Assembly (NCBI GenBank): GCA_003996215.1
Contig: QJPP01007254.1
Span: 372,001-436,000, forward strand
Direction: 5' to 3'
DNA: 64,000 nt
Origin: Jaltomata sinuosa
Lineage: Eukaryota > Streptophyta > Magnoliopsida > Solanales > Solanaceae
Shown here: in pieces, positions 45,573 through 55,726 of the stretch
Position numbering within the stretch: position 1 is the stretch's first letter
Layout of the letters: every line of letters starts with the position of its first letter
Translations under genes and position numbers: made by a program
The notes under the pieces: generated by a model
The model's database searches: none
What the model saw: the letters and a program-made list of their open reading frames with translations, nothing else
What the model was told of the DNA's origin: nothing

Positions 45573-46546
45573 ATATGTGATGATCCAAATCACGACAGAT
45601 CGTGCAAGTACCTAATCGAGTCTAAATCAATAGGAGAAACCTTTATTTACCAACATCATTAAGCAGAATTCATTTAAACAGGTTAATATGCTAATAACCA
45701 AGTGAAAACTCATAATCATAACTTTAATTAAATCTGAAAACATACAATTGTTTGCAAATAGTAAATACAATCTTTTCCCGAGGACCTAGTCTAAACATGT
45801 ACAAGAGCTTCTAAATAAAAAATATAATAAGAAAATATACGACACTAATTCTGCCTGCGCAGTAGAGGACATGGAAGTTGGTGATGGAGACTCTTCATTT
45901 AAAGCAATGAAACTTTAGTCAACCAATCACATAGCTACATCTAAAAAGGATGTAGTAACAGTAGTATTAGTACACCACATGTACTAGTAGGTATTATCGA
46001 TAGACTATGATTAGATCACGTTATACACATAAAAATCAATGAACAACTGGTAATCTCTTATCCCTACTTACACAGAAAATAACCATCAAGTAAATATATA
46101 AAATCACACCTCACTCTTCGGTCCATTAAATCTCACCTTATACATTGTTCTCTACAAGCCCTGAATGATAGAATTAACCTTCATAAATATTTCTAGACAT
46201 TTCATTATACTCATAAATGTACCACGTATTGCATACACTATCATCTCAGTTTATATGTAACTATCAGTCATTCTTTAATCTTCAATCAATTATCATTAAT
46301 TACAGGTTCTTACCCACAACCCAAGTTCACCCAACATAAAGACACAACAGTTCACATAATTTAGTTTCACAAAATAAGAAGCCAATTAAGGACTCAACTG
46401 ACCAATTAAAACTTACTAACACAATTCAAGTAACCCAACAATCACAAGGAACTAATAGTATAGATAGCCCAGTAATCCCCACACTTAGGCAAACAACCAT
46501 CATTGCATACACCTCAAATATCAACAGTCGAGGACATGCAATCACC

Positions 46547-46598
<52 letters not shown>

Positions 46599-46700
46599 AA
46601 ATCTCACTACACTGCATGTATAAGTAACCATATCACAACTATGGATCTCGTCCATACTAGCCCCTCGTAAATATGGTCTTTACAATCTCATCCTTCTCAG
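45573..46700 (-). repeat. Second D-type LTR, fragment
   Basis: Starts TGTGATGATCCAAATCACG and matches 31978-32816 over nearly its whole length, including the block GTAGGTATTATCGATAGAC at 45987-46005. It lies 88 bp beyond the end of LTR D in the same orientation. A (TA)n tract at 46552-46596 follows, and the LTR character fades by about 46700. Confidence 0.7.
46552..46596. repeat. (TA)n microsatellite
   Basis: An uninterrupted TA repeat of about 22 units. It creates the Ile-Tyr frame on the minus strand, which is not a gene. Confidence 0.9.
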
Positions 46701-46724
46701 TGTAACCATACCCAAACTTTTTGA

Positions 46725-46878
46725 GGTGTTTGGGAAAGACAAAAAGTATTTTGAAGCACTTACGTTTAGTCTAAAAGGTACTAAAATAAGCTAAAATCTA
46801 AAAGTTGGGTACCAACTTATGGCTTTTAGCTTTTAGCTTATAAGCTACTTTTAAAAAGTCAATCCAAATTCCCTCTAA
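46725..46878. mobile_element. Possible small MITE
   Basis: The ends are imperfect inverted repeats: GAGGTGTTTGGGAAAGAC at the left, and GAGGGAATTTGGATTGAC as the reverse complement of the right end. The interior has AGCTTTTAGCTTATAAGCTACTTTT, a palindromic word common in plant hAT-like MITEs (seen at about 46826-46851). No coding capacity. No clear target duplication is visible, so the call is tentative. Confidence 0.5.
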
Positions 46879-47974
46879 ATTGATTGTAACAAAGAAAATT
46901 CCCTTATTAAGTTTAAATTGTGACCTTTTAACTGTTAATCTTAATGCAACTATAATTTGAACTCAATGAATTCGTTGTTTCTTCTTCTTCTTTGATTGAT
47001 ACAAATAGATATTATAGACATAAGTTAGAACAGATCATATGAAGATAAATATAAATCACCAGATGATTAATATTTAAGTTAATTTCCATAAGGAGGGAAA
47101 TCTCATCAGAGTAAAATATCTAATTTCGTTTAACAAGAAATAGTATGACAATCTATAGCTAATTATTCCTCTTTTTCTTGTGAACTTTTCTTAAAATGAA
47201 TAAAATTTATGTTCGTCTTCCCTGGTATATTTAAATACATTATTTTGATTACTCTTTTGTGAAATTATTTTATATTTATTTACCTCAAAACTAATTTAGA
47301 GAATTTTTCAATGTGATTGAGTGATATGTTGATGAGTATTAGACAATAACATAAATAAATTTAAGGATGATTTAATTTTTATATATTTGAAAGAAACATA
47401 AAATTTCTATCAAATATGATTTTTGTCCAAATTGGAGAAAATTTTAATGTGCTTCTATAAGCATTGCAACAACTATAATCATTCACATATCACCATTTAG
47501 AATTATTTTTATATTTATATGTATATTATTTTAAAAAAATAATTAAATTGATTGTTTCTATGCACATTCAAATATTATTGAAAGTTGATATATCAAAATT
47601 CTTAATCATTTAAAATGTTTGCTTATTTCAATTTATAATTTGGTACATACATATAATTAAAATATATTTTTTTAATTTTTTTGATGACTGAAACGAGTAA
47701 GCAAATACATTTGTTATTACTCTATGACCATCTTTTGTAAATACTACTTATTCATCTTTAAACCACACTAAGTTATTCTCCTAATAAGAAAAGTTTGACT
47801 AGAAATATTGGTTAGGATAAGATCGAAGCCATAAACTACATACATTTTAAGATGATAACATCTAACTTCGTATCTAATACACCCTTTTTTAGATTCATGC
47901 CAAAATAGTTACTACTGATAAATAAGAATAATTCAATTCAAATTATTAAAAAAATTTCAAAATCTAAATTTCCC
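46879..47974. other. AT-rich intergenic DNA upstream of the MADS pseudogene
   Basis: No open frame of interest and no repeat shared with the rest of the window is seen. This is the longest stretch that does not look like an LTR element, which suits a gene-flanking region. Confidence 0.5.
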
Positions 47975-47982
47975 TATAAATA
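47975..47982 (+). promoter_or_regulatory. TATA box upstream of the MADS pseudogene
   Basis: TATAAATA within TCCCTATAAATAGGAG, 97 bp before the ATG at 48079, which is a normal plant core promoter distance. It suggests the locus was once a transcribed gene and not a processed copy. Confidence 0.6.
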
Positions 47983-48078
47983 GGAGTGTATCCTAGGCAA
48001 AGAAACACACACAAAATAATAAGAAAATCATTTGATCTGCATCCAAAAAAACACATTTCTCCTACTCTTCCTCTAACC

Positions 48079-49214
48079 ATGACTAGACCGAAAGTGAAGC
48101 TTGCTTTTATTGCAAATAATTATAAGAGGAGAGTAACAAACAAGAAAAGACATGATGGGTTTTTGAATAAGGATAAGGAACTCAACACACTTTGTGTTGT
48201 TGAAGTGGCTAGTGTCAGGTATTGTCCTTTCCACAAAGAACCTATTGTGTATCCAAATCATGAAGATGCAGTCAATACTTTTACAAAATTTAGGGAGCTT
48301 CCAATGATCCTTCAATCAAAAAATATGATGACAACAAATTATTTCATTAAAAAATGAATTGAGCAGATGGAGAAAAAACTAGAGAAGTTAAGGAGGATAA
48401 TTTCAAGGAAATCACGAATCTGATGCATGAAGTGTTTAAAGAAAAATATGTTACTGTTGACATGAACCCTGCTGATGTCAATGATCTGATGTATGTGAGG
48501 TGATGAAAAAAAAAACTGACAGAGGGTTCTACATCGAATGCGTCTCAACCCATTTTTGGACAAATGGTATTTGGTGAGACTAATTCAGAGGGTCCAATGG
48601 CTCCTCTGTTGGCCCCTGATGGTGGTCCGGCATTGATAGTTTCTCATATGGATCCAACTTTAATTTTTGGTGGGACCAACTTCGAAGGTCAAAGAGCTCC
48701 TCTATTTGTCCCTGATGTTGCTTTAATGTGGGAGCTTCCTACAGTGGCTCTACCGATAGTTCATTCATCCTCTATTACTGAAGTTTCCCAACAATTGCCT
48801 CATTAGGCATATCCTTTCAGCACTCCTCCTCAAATGGTTCCTCTTGTGGATCCCTCTAGGATTCCTCCTTTTTCATCATTTTCTTCGTAGATGTTTTCTC
48901 CAATGGTTCCACAAATGCATTCTTCAACATTCCAACAAATGGATCTTAGAAGGGATTCTATAATAGCCACTACAATACCTCCGACAATATTGGATTTTTC
49001 AATGCCTTCACCAATGGTAGCTTCTCTAATGTATGATCCAGTGTTTCATCTAGCGACACGACAAGTGGACCCTTCAACCAATATCCCCTCAATGGGTGCA
49101 TCAGTGCCAGCGAATAACTATCAAAACTACTTTGCTCGCTTTCGACAGAGTACAATATTATCTGATTGGATAGACTGGAATGATGATAGCATAAAGTCTT
49201 TATTTGATGATTAA
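48079..49214 (+). pseudogene. Type I (M-gamma, AGL80-like) MADS-box transcription factor pseudogene
   Basis: From the ATG at 48079 the protein begins MTRPKVKLAFIANNYKRRVT and continues with KKRHDGFLNKDKELNTLC, CPFHKEPIVYPNHEDAV and FTKFRELPMILQSKNM. This is the MADS domain and following region of M-gamma proteins such as Arabidopsis AGL80. It is intronless, as in that class. A TGA at 48355 ends it, but the coding trace goes on: IEQMEKKLEKLRR, a one-base frameshift near 48391-48396, then NFKEITNLMHEVFKEKYVTV, two adjacent TGA codons (48501, 48504), and a long Pro/Met/Ser-rich C-terminus interrupted by TAG at 48807 and 48888. That tail ends SDWIDWNDDSIKSLFDD at 49214. The frame after the shift is otherwise open, so decay is moderate. 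Relatives act in female gametophyte and endosperm development. This copy can at most make a 92-residue MADS-only peptide. Confidence 0.85.
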
Positions 49215-49982
49215 TATTTCAACAATATTAATATTCAAGATCCAAACCACAACAATAATTTTTAAGGATTTAGGACCAATGTTTGTCTCTTTTAATTAGT
49301 GGTGTTTTGTATGTCCATGTTGTCAAATGGATTTTTTATTTCTTTTTCTATTTTGCATGTCTAAGTATTTCTGTAAGACTCTCCAAACCTCTTTTTCTTT
49401 GTCCTCATTTTATGTGTCCATCTATTGCGTTTCATTTTTTAACGTCTGTTATTTTACTCACTTATTAAATCTATGGTGAATTTTTTTAATGTTTACTAAA
49501 TACTTTATATTTATTTGTGCCTTCATTGTTGTTGTTCTTGCTATTTTTGTTATTGAAAATGTTGTTGTTTTTATGGTTTCCAAAAATGATATTTTACAGT
49601 TCAAAAATCTAACAAATGAATATATATATCGGGTAAATTTTATTTCGTAAATTTCCAATATAAACTAATAACACGTCTAAAATTGAAAATGAATTAAAAA
49701 AATAAGGAAAATTATCAAAGACCACCTTATAAGGTGATAGTACAAGATACATTACTTTCCTAGCTCTATTAAAACAACAAATGCAGGTGTTCTATTTTAA
49801 GTTAATCCACATCTCTACAACATTAAATGATGAAGACTCTCAAAAATGTTGATTGAACTTTTTGCCTTTCATTTAAAGATTCTACCCTAGACAAAAATTA
49901 TCATTTACCATTTTTCTCAAGTAATTATTATTTACTATTTTTCTCAAGTAATTATCATTTAATTATTATTTTAATATTTAGG
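49215..49982. other. AT-rich intergenic DNA downstream of the MADS pseudogene
   Basis: No gene is seen. Poly-T-rich stretches after 49330 could have served as 3' untranslated DNA of the MADS gene. A short inexact repeat (ATTTACTATTTTTCTCAAGTAATTATCATTTA, seen around 49906-49960) precedes the LTR fragment. Confidence 0.45.
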
Positions 49983-50463
49983 TGTCATGACAAAGCCATG
50001 GCGTGAGTGGCACGCACACTAACCTTCTAGTGGGAGAACCAACTAATCCGAACCCAACTTTCAGACTTAACCAATCTCAAAATAAATAGATAACAATTCA
50101 CTTAAGTCATAAAGTAGACATTTCTTAATATAATTGAAAATGAGATGCGGAATAATTAACTAAAACATCCCCAGAAACTGAAAGTCATCATCTTGAACTC
50201 TAAATCAACATTGTCTAAGATATCCAATAAGGACTAAAAAACAGTAAAGTAAGAGAGTTCCATTATCCGAAAGAAGGACAAAAACTAGTGGAGGATGTAT
50301 GGTACCTGGGAAGTAGTTCTCACCCTTTGGATCTGTCGTTAATGCTGCTACTCTAACCGAGGTCGCATCTCAACCTTAGGAACATGATCTGCACTCAATA
50401 AAAGAAGAGCACATGGTAGTATCAGTGCAAAACACAATGTACTGGTAGGTATCAAAGGACGAC
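49983..50463 (-). repeat. LTR fragment of a gypsy-type element
   Basis: Starts TGTCATGACAAAGCCATGGC and contains the shared block GGTAGGTATCAAAGGACGAC near 50444-50463, where it is cut by the next LTR. The layout matches the R-side of D-type LTRs, but the sequence is a different family. The rest of the element is not in the window. Confidence 0.65.
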
Positions 50464-51488
50464 TATCATGACCCAAAATTGGGCCATGATGGCGCCAACA
50501 TAATCCCCCCAGTAGTCAAGACAAACCCAATAATGCGGAAGACAAGTAAAAAAAATTAAGATAAGGAAAAGCGGAAGACATAAATAAAAGAGATAGGTCC
50601 AATAGCATATATACATACCACTATAGTAAATATACAAAAGATGGCCCTAAAGTGACCAAAGATACAAAACATACACGAGAACCAACCCGGACCTGGTGTC
50701 ACTAGTACAAGAGCGACTAAAGTAAGGAGTAACTATACAACAGACTCTGTCAATCAAAAATACAAAATATAGACATAATATACAAGATGGAAAGCATGTA
50801 AAGTCACCAAGGCGCCAGGAGATCACCGCAATCCGAACTGCAATAGGCCTCGAACGAAGGGAGGATCAGCGAGGGTGGCTCGTACTAGGTGCTGCATCAG
50901 AAAAAGATGTAGAGTGTAGTATGAGTACCAAGACAACCAGTACCCAGTAGGAATCATAGGTCGACCGAGCGCTGAGAGATAATATATATAAATAAATTAT
51001 AGGAAAGAAGCTAAAATACAGGGATCCACCTAGATCTAGTTATAAAGCCAAAAATCGAAACAACTAAACCAATAAAAGATAAAGTAATAACAAGATTAAA
51101 ACCAAGTCAACTGACAATCCAAAAGCACCAAAGCCAATGCAATGTGATAGAAAATGATGTAATATATGAATGCATAAAAGTATAAACCTGGAATACCACA
51201 TCGAGCACCCAGAATACCGCATCGAACTATGCATAGATATATTGTAGGTAAAAGCAAAACCCAGAATAATGCATCGTGTGTCTGGAATACCGCATCAAAC
51301 TATACGTATATGCATAAAATATTGTTTTTCCCTTTTTCCTTCCAAAAATCTGTAGTAAAATCAAATATAGTTTAATTCACACCTTTATAATCACTATTGC
51401 CGTAGTAAACCTCATTTTGAACCAAAAACCTTGAAAATACTTCCTTTCTGTGTCAATAATATGCAATGCAGTATGAGCATGAAACAAC

Positions 51489-52183
51489 CAAGGATCTCCT
51501 TGGCAAATCAAACAACGCTCTCTAGCCTAAAACCCTAAATTTGCCTACAACCTAAATTTGCCTACCGTCGTCGGCTGGAATGGCCTCCACCACCGGTGGC
51601 ACACCATCGGAGGACACCACAATGAACTTAAATTTTCCTACCACCCTTAGACCCACTAAAAACAATACCATTAACACAAAAGAATCTAAGTATGCCAATC
51701 TTTTAAAACCAGCACCATTACCCAATGCCCCAAAGGTACCTCCTAAACCAGTGATCATCGTGCATGGAGAACCAACCATAACATGGAAGAAGTTAGAAGT
51801 AAAAAGCTTAATAAAACAAGAAAACCTGCAGTATGGAGTCATTGGAAAATTCTCATATGGAAAACCAAAGATCAATGAGCTACGAAAAACTATACCGGGA
51901 CAATGTGGAATAAAATGAGATTGCAACATAGGAGTCTTGGACAATAGACATGTTTTAATCAGGCTCAATCAATTTGAAGACTATATACATCTATTGTCAA
52001 GACCGACCTTATACCTAAAAGTTAACTCTGTAATGTGGCAGATGAGAACGCTAAAGTGGGATCCTTGGTTTAATCAAGAAGTAGAAACTACCATAGCAGT
52101 AGCTTGGATATCCTTACCAGATTTGCCACCAAATTTCTTTGGGAAAAATGCAGTATTTTCAGTGGCCTCAGCAGTAGGAAAAC
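51489..52183 (+). mobile_element. L1-type LINE fragment (5' end with ORF1)
   Basis: The insert begins after CATGAAACA and ends at AGTAGGAAAACC. The B-like LTR sequence on its two sides overlaps by about 190 bp, so the same LTR segment occurs before (about 51277-51475) and after it (52185-52368). The fragment keeps the 5' end of the LINE and lacks the rest of ORF1 and all of ORF2, the reverse of the usual 5' truncation. Confidence 0.75.
51580..52183 (+). pseudogene. LINE ORF1 with DUF4283 domain, truncated
   Basis: ATG at 51580 (MASTTGGTPSEDTTMNLNFP). A low-complexity N-terminus leads to EPTITWKKLEVKSLIKQENL, LQYGVIGKFSYGKPKINELR and, after a TGA at 51916-51918, DNRHVLIRLNQFEDYIHLLS, YLKVNSVMWQMRTLKWDPWF and VETTIAVAWISLPDLPPNFF. 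This is the DUF4283 domain common in ORF1 of plant L1 elements, thought to bind nucleic acid. The zinc-knuckle C-terminus is missing because the fragment ends at 52183. One in-frame stop and no frameshift. Confidence 0.85.
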
Positions 52184-53489
52184 CCGGAATACCGCATTAG
52201 ACTATAAGTATATGCATAAAATAGTGTTTTTCCCCTTTTCCTTCCAAAATCTATTGTAAATCCGATATAGTTTAATTCAAACCTTTAAAATCACTATAGC
52301 CGTAGTAAACATCATTTTGAACCAAAAACCTTTTAAATACTTCCTTTCTGTGTCAATAATATGCAATGCTCCAAATCCATAGGAGACCACACACGACAAG
52401 GCAAAAACAAGGCAAAATACCCTCCAAACCAAGAGAACTAAGCTGGAGCTTCGTCCAAATCCAAGTTATGGCCTCGGGCACACAATTACACACAACGGTA
52501 GAATGAAGCAGATAAAACAGGAAATTAAAAGCGAAAGTCACAAATAATGTCTACTCTACCTCTAAAACCTCCTAAAAGCAAACTAGGGATTCTAAGCTAG
52601 CCACAACGATACTACAAGCTTCTAGGCTAAGGATACACATAATAATTTTAAACTATAATTCGAAATGGCCAATTTAAAGCGATAAACATGATTTAAGCCT
52701 AAGACTACCTAAAGTCCAACCTAATATTCCAGTAACATATAAATATATAAAATCTAACTAAACTAAGTCTAGAAAGTAAACCGTAACTTACCTCGGGGGG
52801 GAAATGCAAACACAACTGTCACTTGTGTGCCTTCCCCTTCTGAACAGCTTCAAAAAGCTGCCACGCTATCAAGAATACACTCCAGGTGTCAAGAAGAGAA
52901 GAATGGCACCTATATTGCTATAAAGAAAATCGGGCTGGAAATTGGGTCGAAAAATGATGCTCAGGGCCTGCGCAATGAAACAAAAATTAAAATTCACAAT
53001 TATGTTCGCGGTGGATTAAGAAACCCATGCTAAAAAATTGAGCACGAACGAAACTCATTTCGGGGCTCAAAACAGCCCCAAAGTGCTACTAATTCAAAGG
53101 ATTTCAAAATGAAAAACTAGGAATTCAAAGGTGGAAACCTACAAAACTCGAGTACAAGGATGACCACGGATCGTAGGAGTGGTTACAAAAAGATTAGGAG
53201 AGATTTATGGGTCAAATTGGAGCTCAAGGGGTCTACTCTAATGGACTTTCACGCATGGAAAACGTTTAGAAATGAAAGAAATGAAGTTGGAGAAGGCAAC
53301 TTAAAGTTGCCGGCTATTGATGTGACGCTAATTTACGTCACTTTCGACTCCTTTTTACTAAGAACAATCGTGCGTTTTCAAGCAACCGTTGTTGTTTTTG
53401 ATGTTTTTATGTTGTATTTGTAGGAAATGGAAACAAACACGGAAACGGAAGAAAGTACGCGAAAAACAACATTCTGCCTAAGAGTGATG

Positions 53490-53625
53490 GCTTGAGTGAC
53501 GGCCCGTCACAAGGCTGACGGTCCGTCACTGGGACCGTCAACTTAAGGCAGCATCACTGCCTAGCAGTGACGGCCCAGGCGACGGTCCGTCACTGCCTTG
53601 ACGGTCCGTCAAGCCTGACCGTCAC
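53490..53625. promoter_or_regulatory. Cluster of TGACG/CGTCA palindromes in Athila LTR 1
   Basis: Words such as TGACGGTCCGTCA and TGACGGCCCGTCA repeat, giving about ten TGACG or CGTCA sites in roughly 135 bp, ahead of the TATA box. TGACG is the core of the as-1 type element bound by TGA bZIP factors in plants. A regulatory role here is inferred from motif and position. Confidence 0.55.
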
Positions 53626-53702
53626 GCTTAGGCAGTGGCGTGAGGCGGCGACCCGCGTTTTGGGGATTCCTAGCCCGTTTTGGATTTGGTTTCTTTGACT
53701 CC

Positions 53703-53709
53703 TATAAAT
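53703..53709 (+). promoter_or_regulatory. TATA box of Athila LTR 1
   Basis: TATAAAT in ACTCCTATAAATCCCC, about 80 bp after the TGACG cluster. LTR 2 has the same box at 59219-59225. Confidence 0.7.
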
Positions 53710-54628
53710 CCCCTATGATAGGTTTATGTAATTAGAAGACACCCAATAGTTTTAGAATAGTTTTTAGTCATTTTTTGAGAGCAACAACACGTTTTCGGAT
53801 TCTTGAATTCGTGTTCGTGAGTTCTTGGTTTTTCTTGTCTTGGATTATTGAAGATTGGTTTTCATTATATTGTAAGAACTTCTTCTCCTTATTATGAATT
53901 CAATTCTCTTCTCCTTTCTTTATAGCATGATTAACTAAAACTCCCGCAACTAGGGTTGTGGGAGCCATGGCAAACGTAGCAATATAGATTCCGGGGAGCG
54001 TTGGGTTCGATTTATGTATTGTCACGTGGTTAATCATACATTATGTCACGTTTTCTAGTGGGTTGCAAACATTAGAACATGCCTAGGTTTAATTTGCTTG
54101 AGAAAGAGATTAAAACCGGGAAACTTGATTAACAACAAGGATTCGAGACTACCAACTCTCGTCTTAAAGATTAATGTCGTAACTGGATTAATCTACTTAA
54201 TGTTAGGATTGAGAGCTAAAAAGCACATCTTTTTGAGATCGAGAGAAGATAAAAGGAAATTTGTTTATTTGGTCGAGAGACGTTTAGACGATACAATTGA
54301 CGCAATCACATCGTGACAAGCATATAGAAAGAACCCGGTTAAGCCTAGAATCGACATTGTTACAACGCCATGGTAAACACATCCCTAGTTCATCCTCTCA
54401 TACTGATTTAAACTCCTACGTTTATTATTGTTTTGTTTACAATTTGATTACAAACCCCCCCCCCCTTTTATTTACTGGAAACGATTGACGACTAGTCACA
54501 TACTTCACTAAAGTCTTAATCATCACCATATTCTCTGTGGGATTCGACCCCAACCTTGTTGGGTTATATATTTGACAACGATCGCATACGCTTCTTAAAT
54601 TGAGGTGTAGTTTGAGCGTTATCAAAAA

Positions 54629-54646
54629 TGGCGCCGTTGCCGGGGA
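54629..54646 (+). other. Primer binding site of element E, tRNA-Asp type
   Basis: TGGCGCCGTTGCCGGGGA, five bases after the LTR end. This is the classic Athila primer site, complementary to the 3' end of tRNA-Asp. Confidence 0.88.
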
Positions 54647-54750
54647 ATACGGTTTTTGATTAAGTCTGGTGTGTCTATTTGACTTTTTGTTATAATTTCC
54701 TGCTTTACGTTTGTTTGTTGTTTTTGTTTTGACAGGGTACAAAGTTGTGC

Positions 54751-55647
54751 ATGCATAGTACCCGAAGCTCGGGTGAACCAATACTACCTTACGATCCCGA
54801 GCTTGCTAGAACTTTGAGGCGGAATATGGCCACAGAACTAGAGGCAGCAAGGCTCGCTGCCGAACTGCAGGCCCAACAAAATCTGAATGCTGGTGGTCTG
54901 CAGGATGAGGATTTCGAATTAGATGGAGCTAGCACTACTGGCGCCATTATTGTTCCACCGCTACCGCCCGGAGCCAAGTTCAACATCACTAGCACGATGA
55001 TTCAGTTGCTGAACTTGAGAGGAGTGTTCCGAGGTGTCGCTAGGGATGATCCAAACCAGCACTTAATGAATTTCGTGGGCATCTGCAAGTCGTTCGAACT
55101 GCCAGGAGTGAGTCAGACTGCGATCAGGCTTAGGTTGTTTCCGTTGTCTCTGTCTGATGAGGCAGCGTTGTGGTTGACAGAATTGACCCCCGACTCTATC
55201 GCAACGTGGGGAGAGTTGAGAGGAGCTTTCCTAGAAAGGTTCTTTCCTCCCTCTCGGATGATACAGTTGAGGGACGAAATCAGCAACTTCAGGCAGCAAC
55301 CGCACGAAGCACTGCACGAGACTTGGTTGCGATTTAAGAAGAAGCTGACACAGTGCCCCAACCATCAGCTGAACAACGAATTCTTGATGCAGACATTCTA
55401 CAGGGCACTAAATTCGGCTACCAAGCCGACATTGGATAACGCAGCAGGTGGAGCGTTTATGGGTCGCACTTTTGCCGACGCCACAGCTATTTTGGACAGG
55501 CTCACCAAGACCAACAGGGCCTGGCACACACGAGATTCAGAGGTTGCAGCTAGCACCTATACAGTTGGTATGTCAGCTGAGCAGCGAAGGAAAGAGGAGG
55601 AGCGCGACCAAGACATGGCGCATCTAAAACACAGTTGGATCTCCTGA
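54751..55647 (+). pseudogene. gag of Athila element E (N-terminal and core part)
   Basis: The first ATG in frame is at 54751 (MHSTRSSGEPILPYDPELAR). A predicted helix rich in Ala/Glu (LEAARLAAELQAQQ) is followed by the gag core: MIQLLNLRGVFRGVARDDPN, LWLTELTPDSIATWGELRGA, RFFPPSRMIQLRDEISNF, HETWLRFKKKLTQCPNHQ, FYRALNSATKPTLDNAAGG and LTKTNRAWHTRDSE. The frame breaks near 55626 through loss of one base in an A-run, compared with F. It closes at 55647. A second one-base loss near 55710 sets the frame used from 55727. Apart from these two lesions the gag is open. Confidence 0.9.
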
Positions 55648-55726
55648 CAAGGCACTTGACGTCAGGAAGTATAGAGAAGGTACAAGCTGTGGGTTCCCAA
55701 GGTATAGAGACTGAGGAGGCAATTAC

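Larger units (their letters stand above)
50464..53317 (-). repeat. B-family LTR, split by an L1 fragment and by Athila E
   Basis: The first ~1.0 kb matches 28110-29128 of element B (ATCATGACCCAAAATTGGGCC, the shared block at 50946-50970, CGCATCGAACTATGC words). After the L1 fragment it continues (52184-53317) in step with 28950-30050 of B, up to ATGAAGTTGGAGAAGGCAAC. Athila element E starts at 53318. The first base pair of the LTR has decayed (TA in place of TG). No internal region of this element is present in the window. Confidence 0.8.
53318..54623 (+). repeat. Athila LTR 1 (1.3 kb)
   Basis: Starts TGATGTGACGCTAATTTACG and ends GAGCGTTATCA. U3 holds a dense set of TGACG/CGTCA words (53490-53625), then a TATA box at 53703-53709. 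An 11 C run is at 54455-54465. A 72-codon frame (54098-54316) recurs in LTR 2 (59615-59833). Confidence 0.92.

Noticed and set aside
46426..46617. Minus-strand frame with an Ile-Tyr repeat
   Set aside because: It is produced by the (TA)n microsatellite.
49983..50463. Possible independent small element before the B-type LTR
   Set aside because: It has only one LTR-like end and is cut by the next LTR. It is better read as an LTR fragment.
54098..54316. 72-codon frame conserved in both Athila LTRs (also 59615-59833)
   Set aside because: The two LTRs are nearly identical at the DNA level, so conservation of the frame carries no weight. No family is recognised. Comparison with distant Athila LTRs would settle it.
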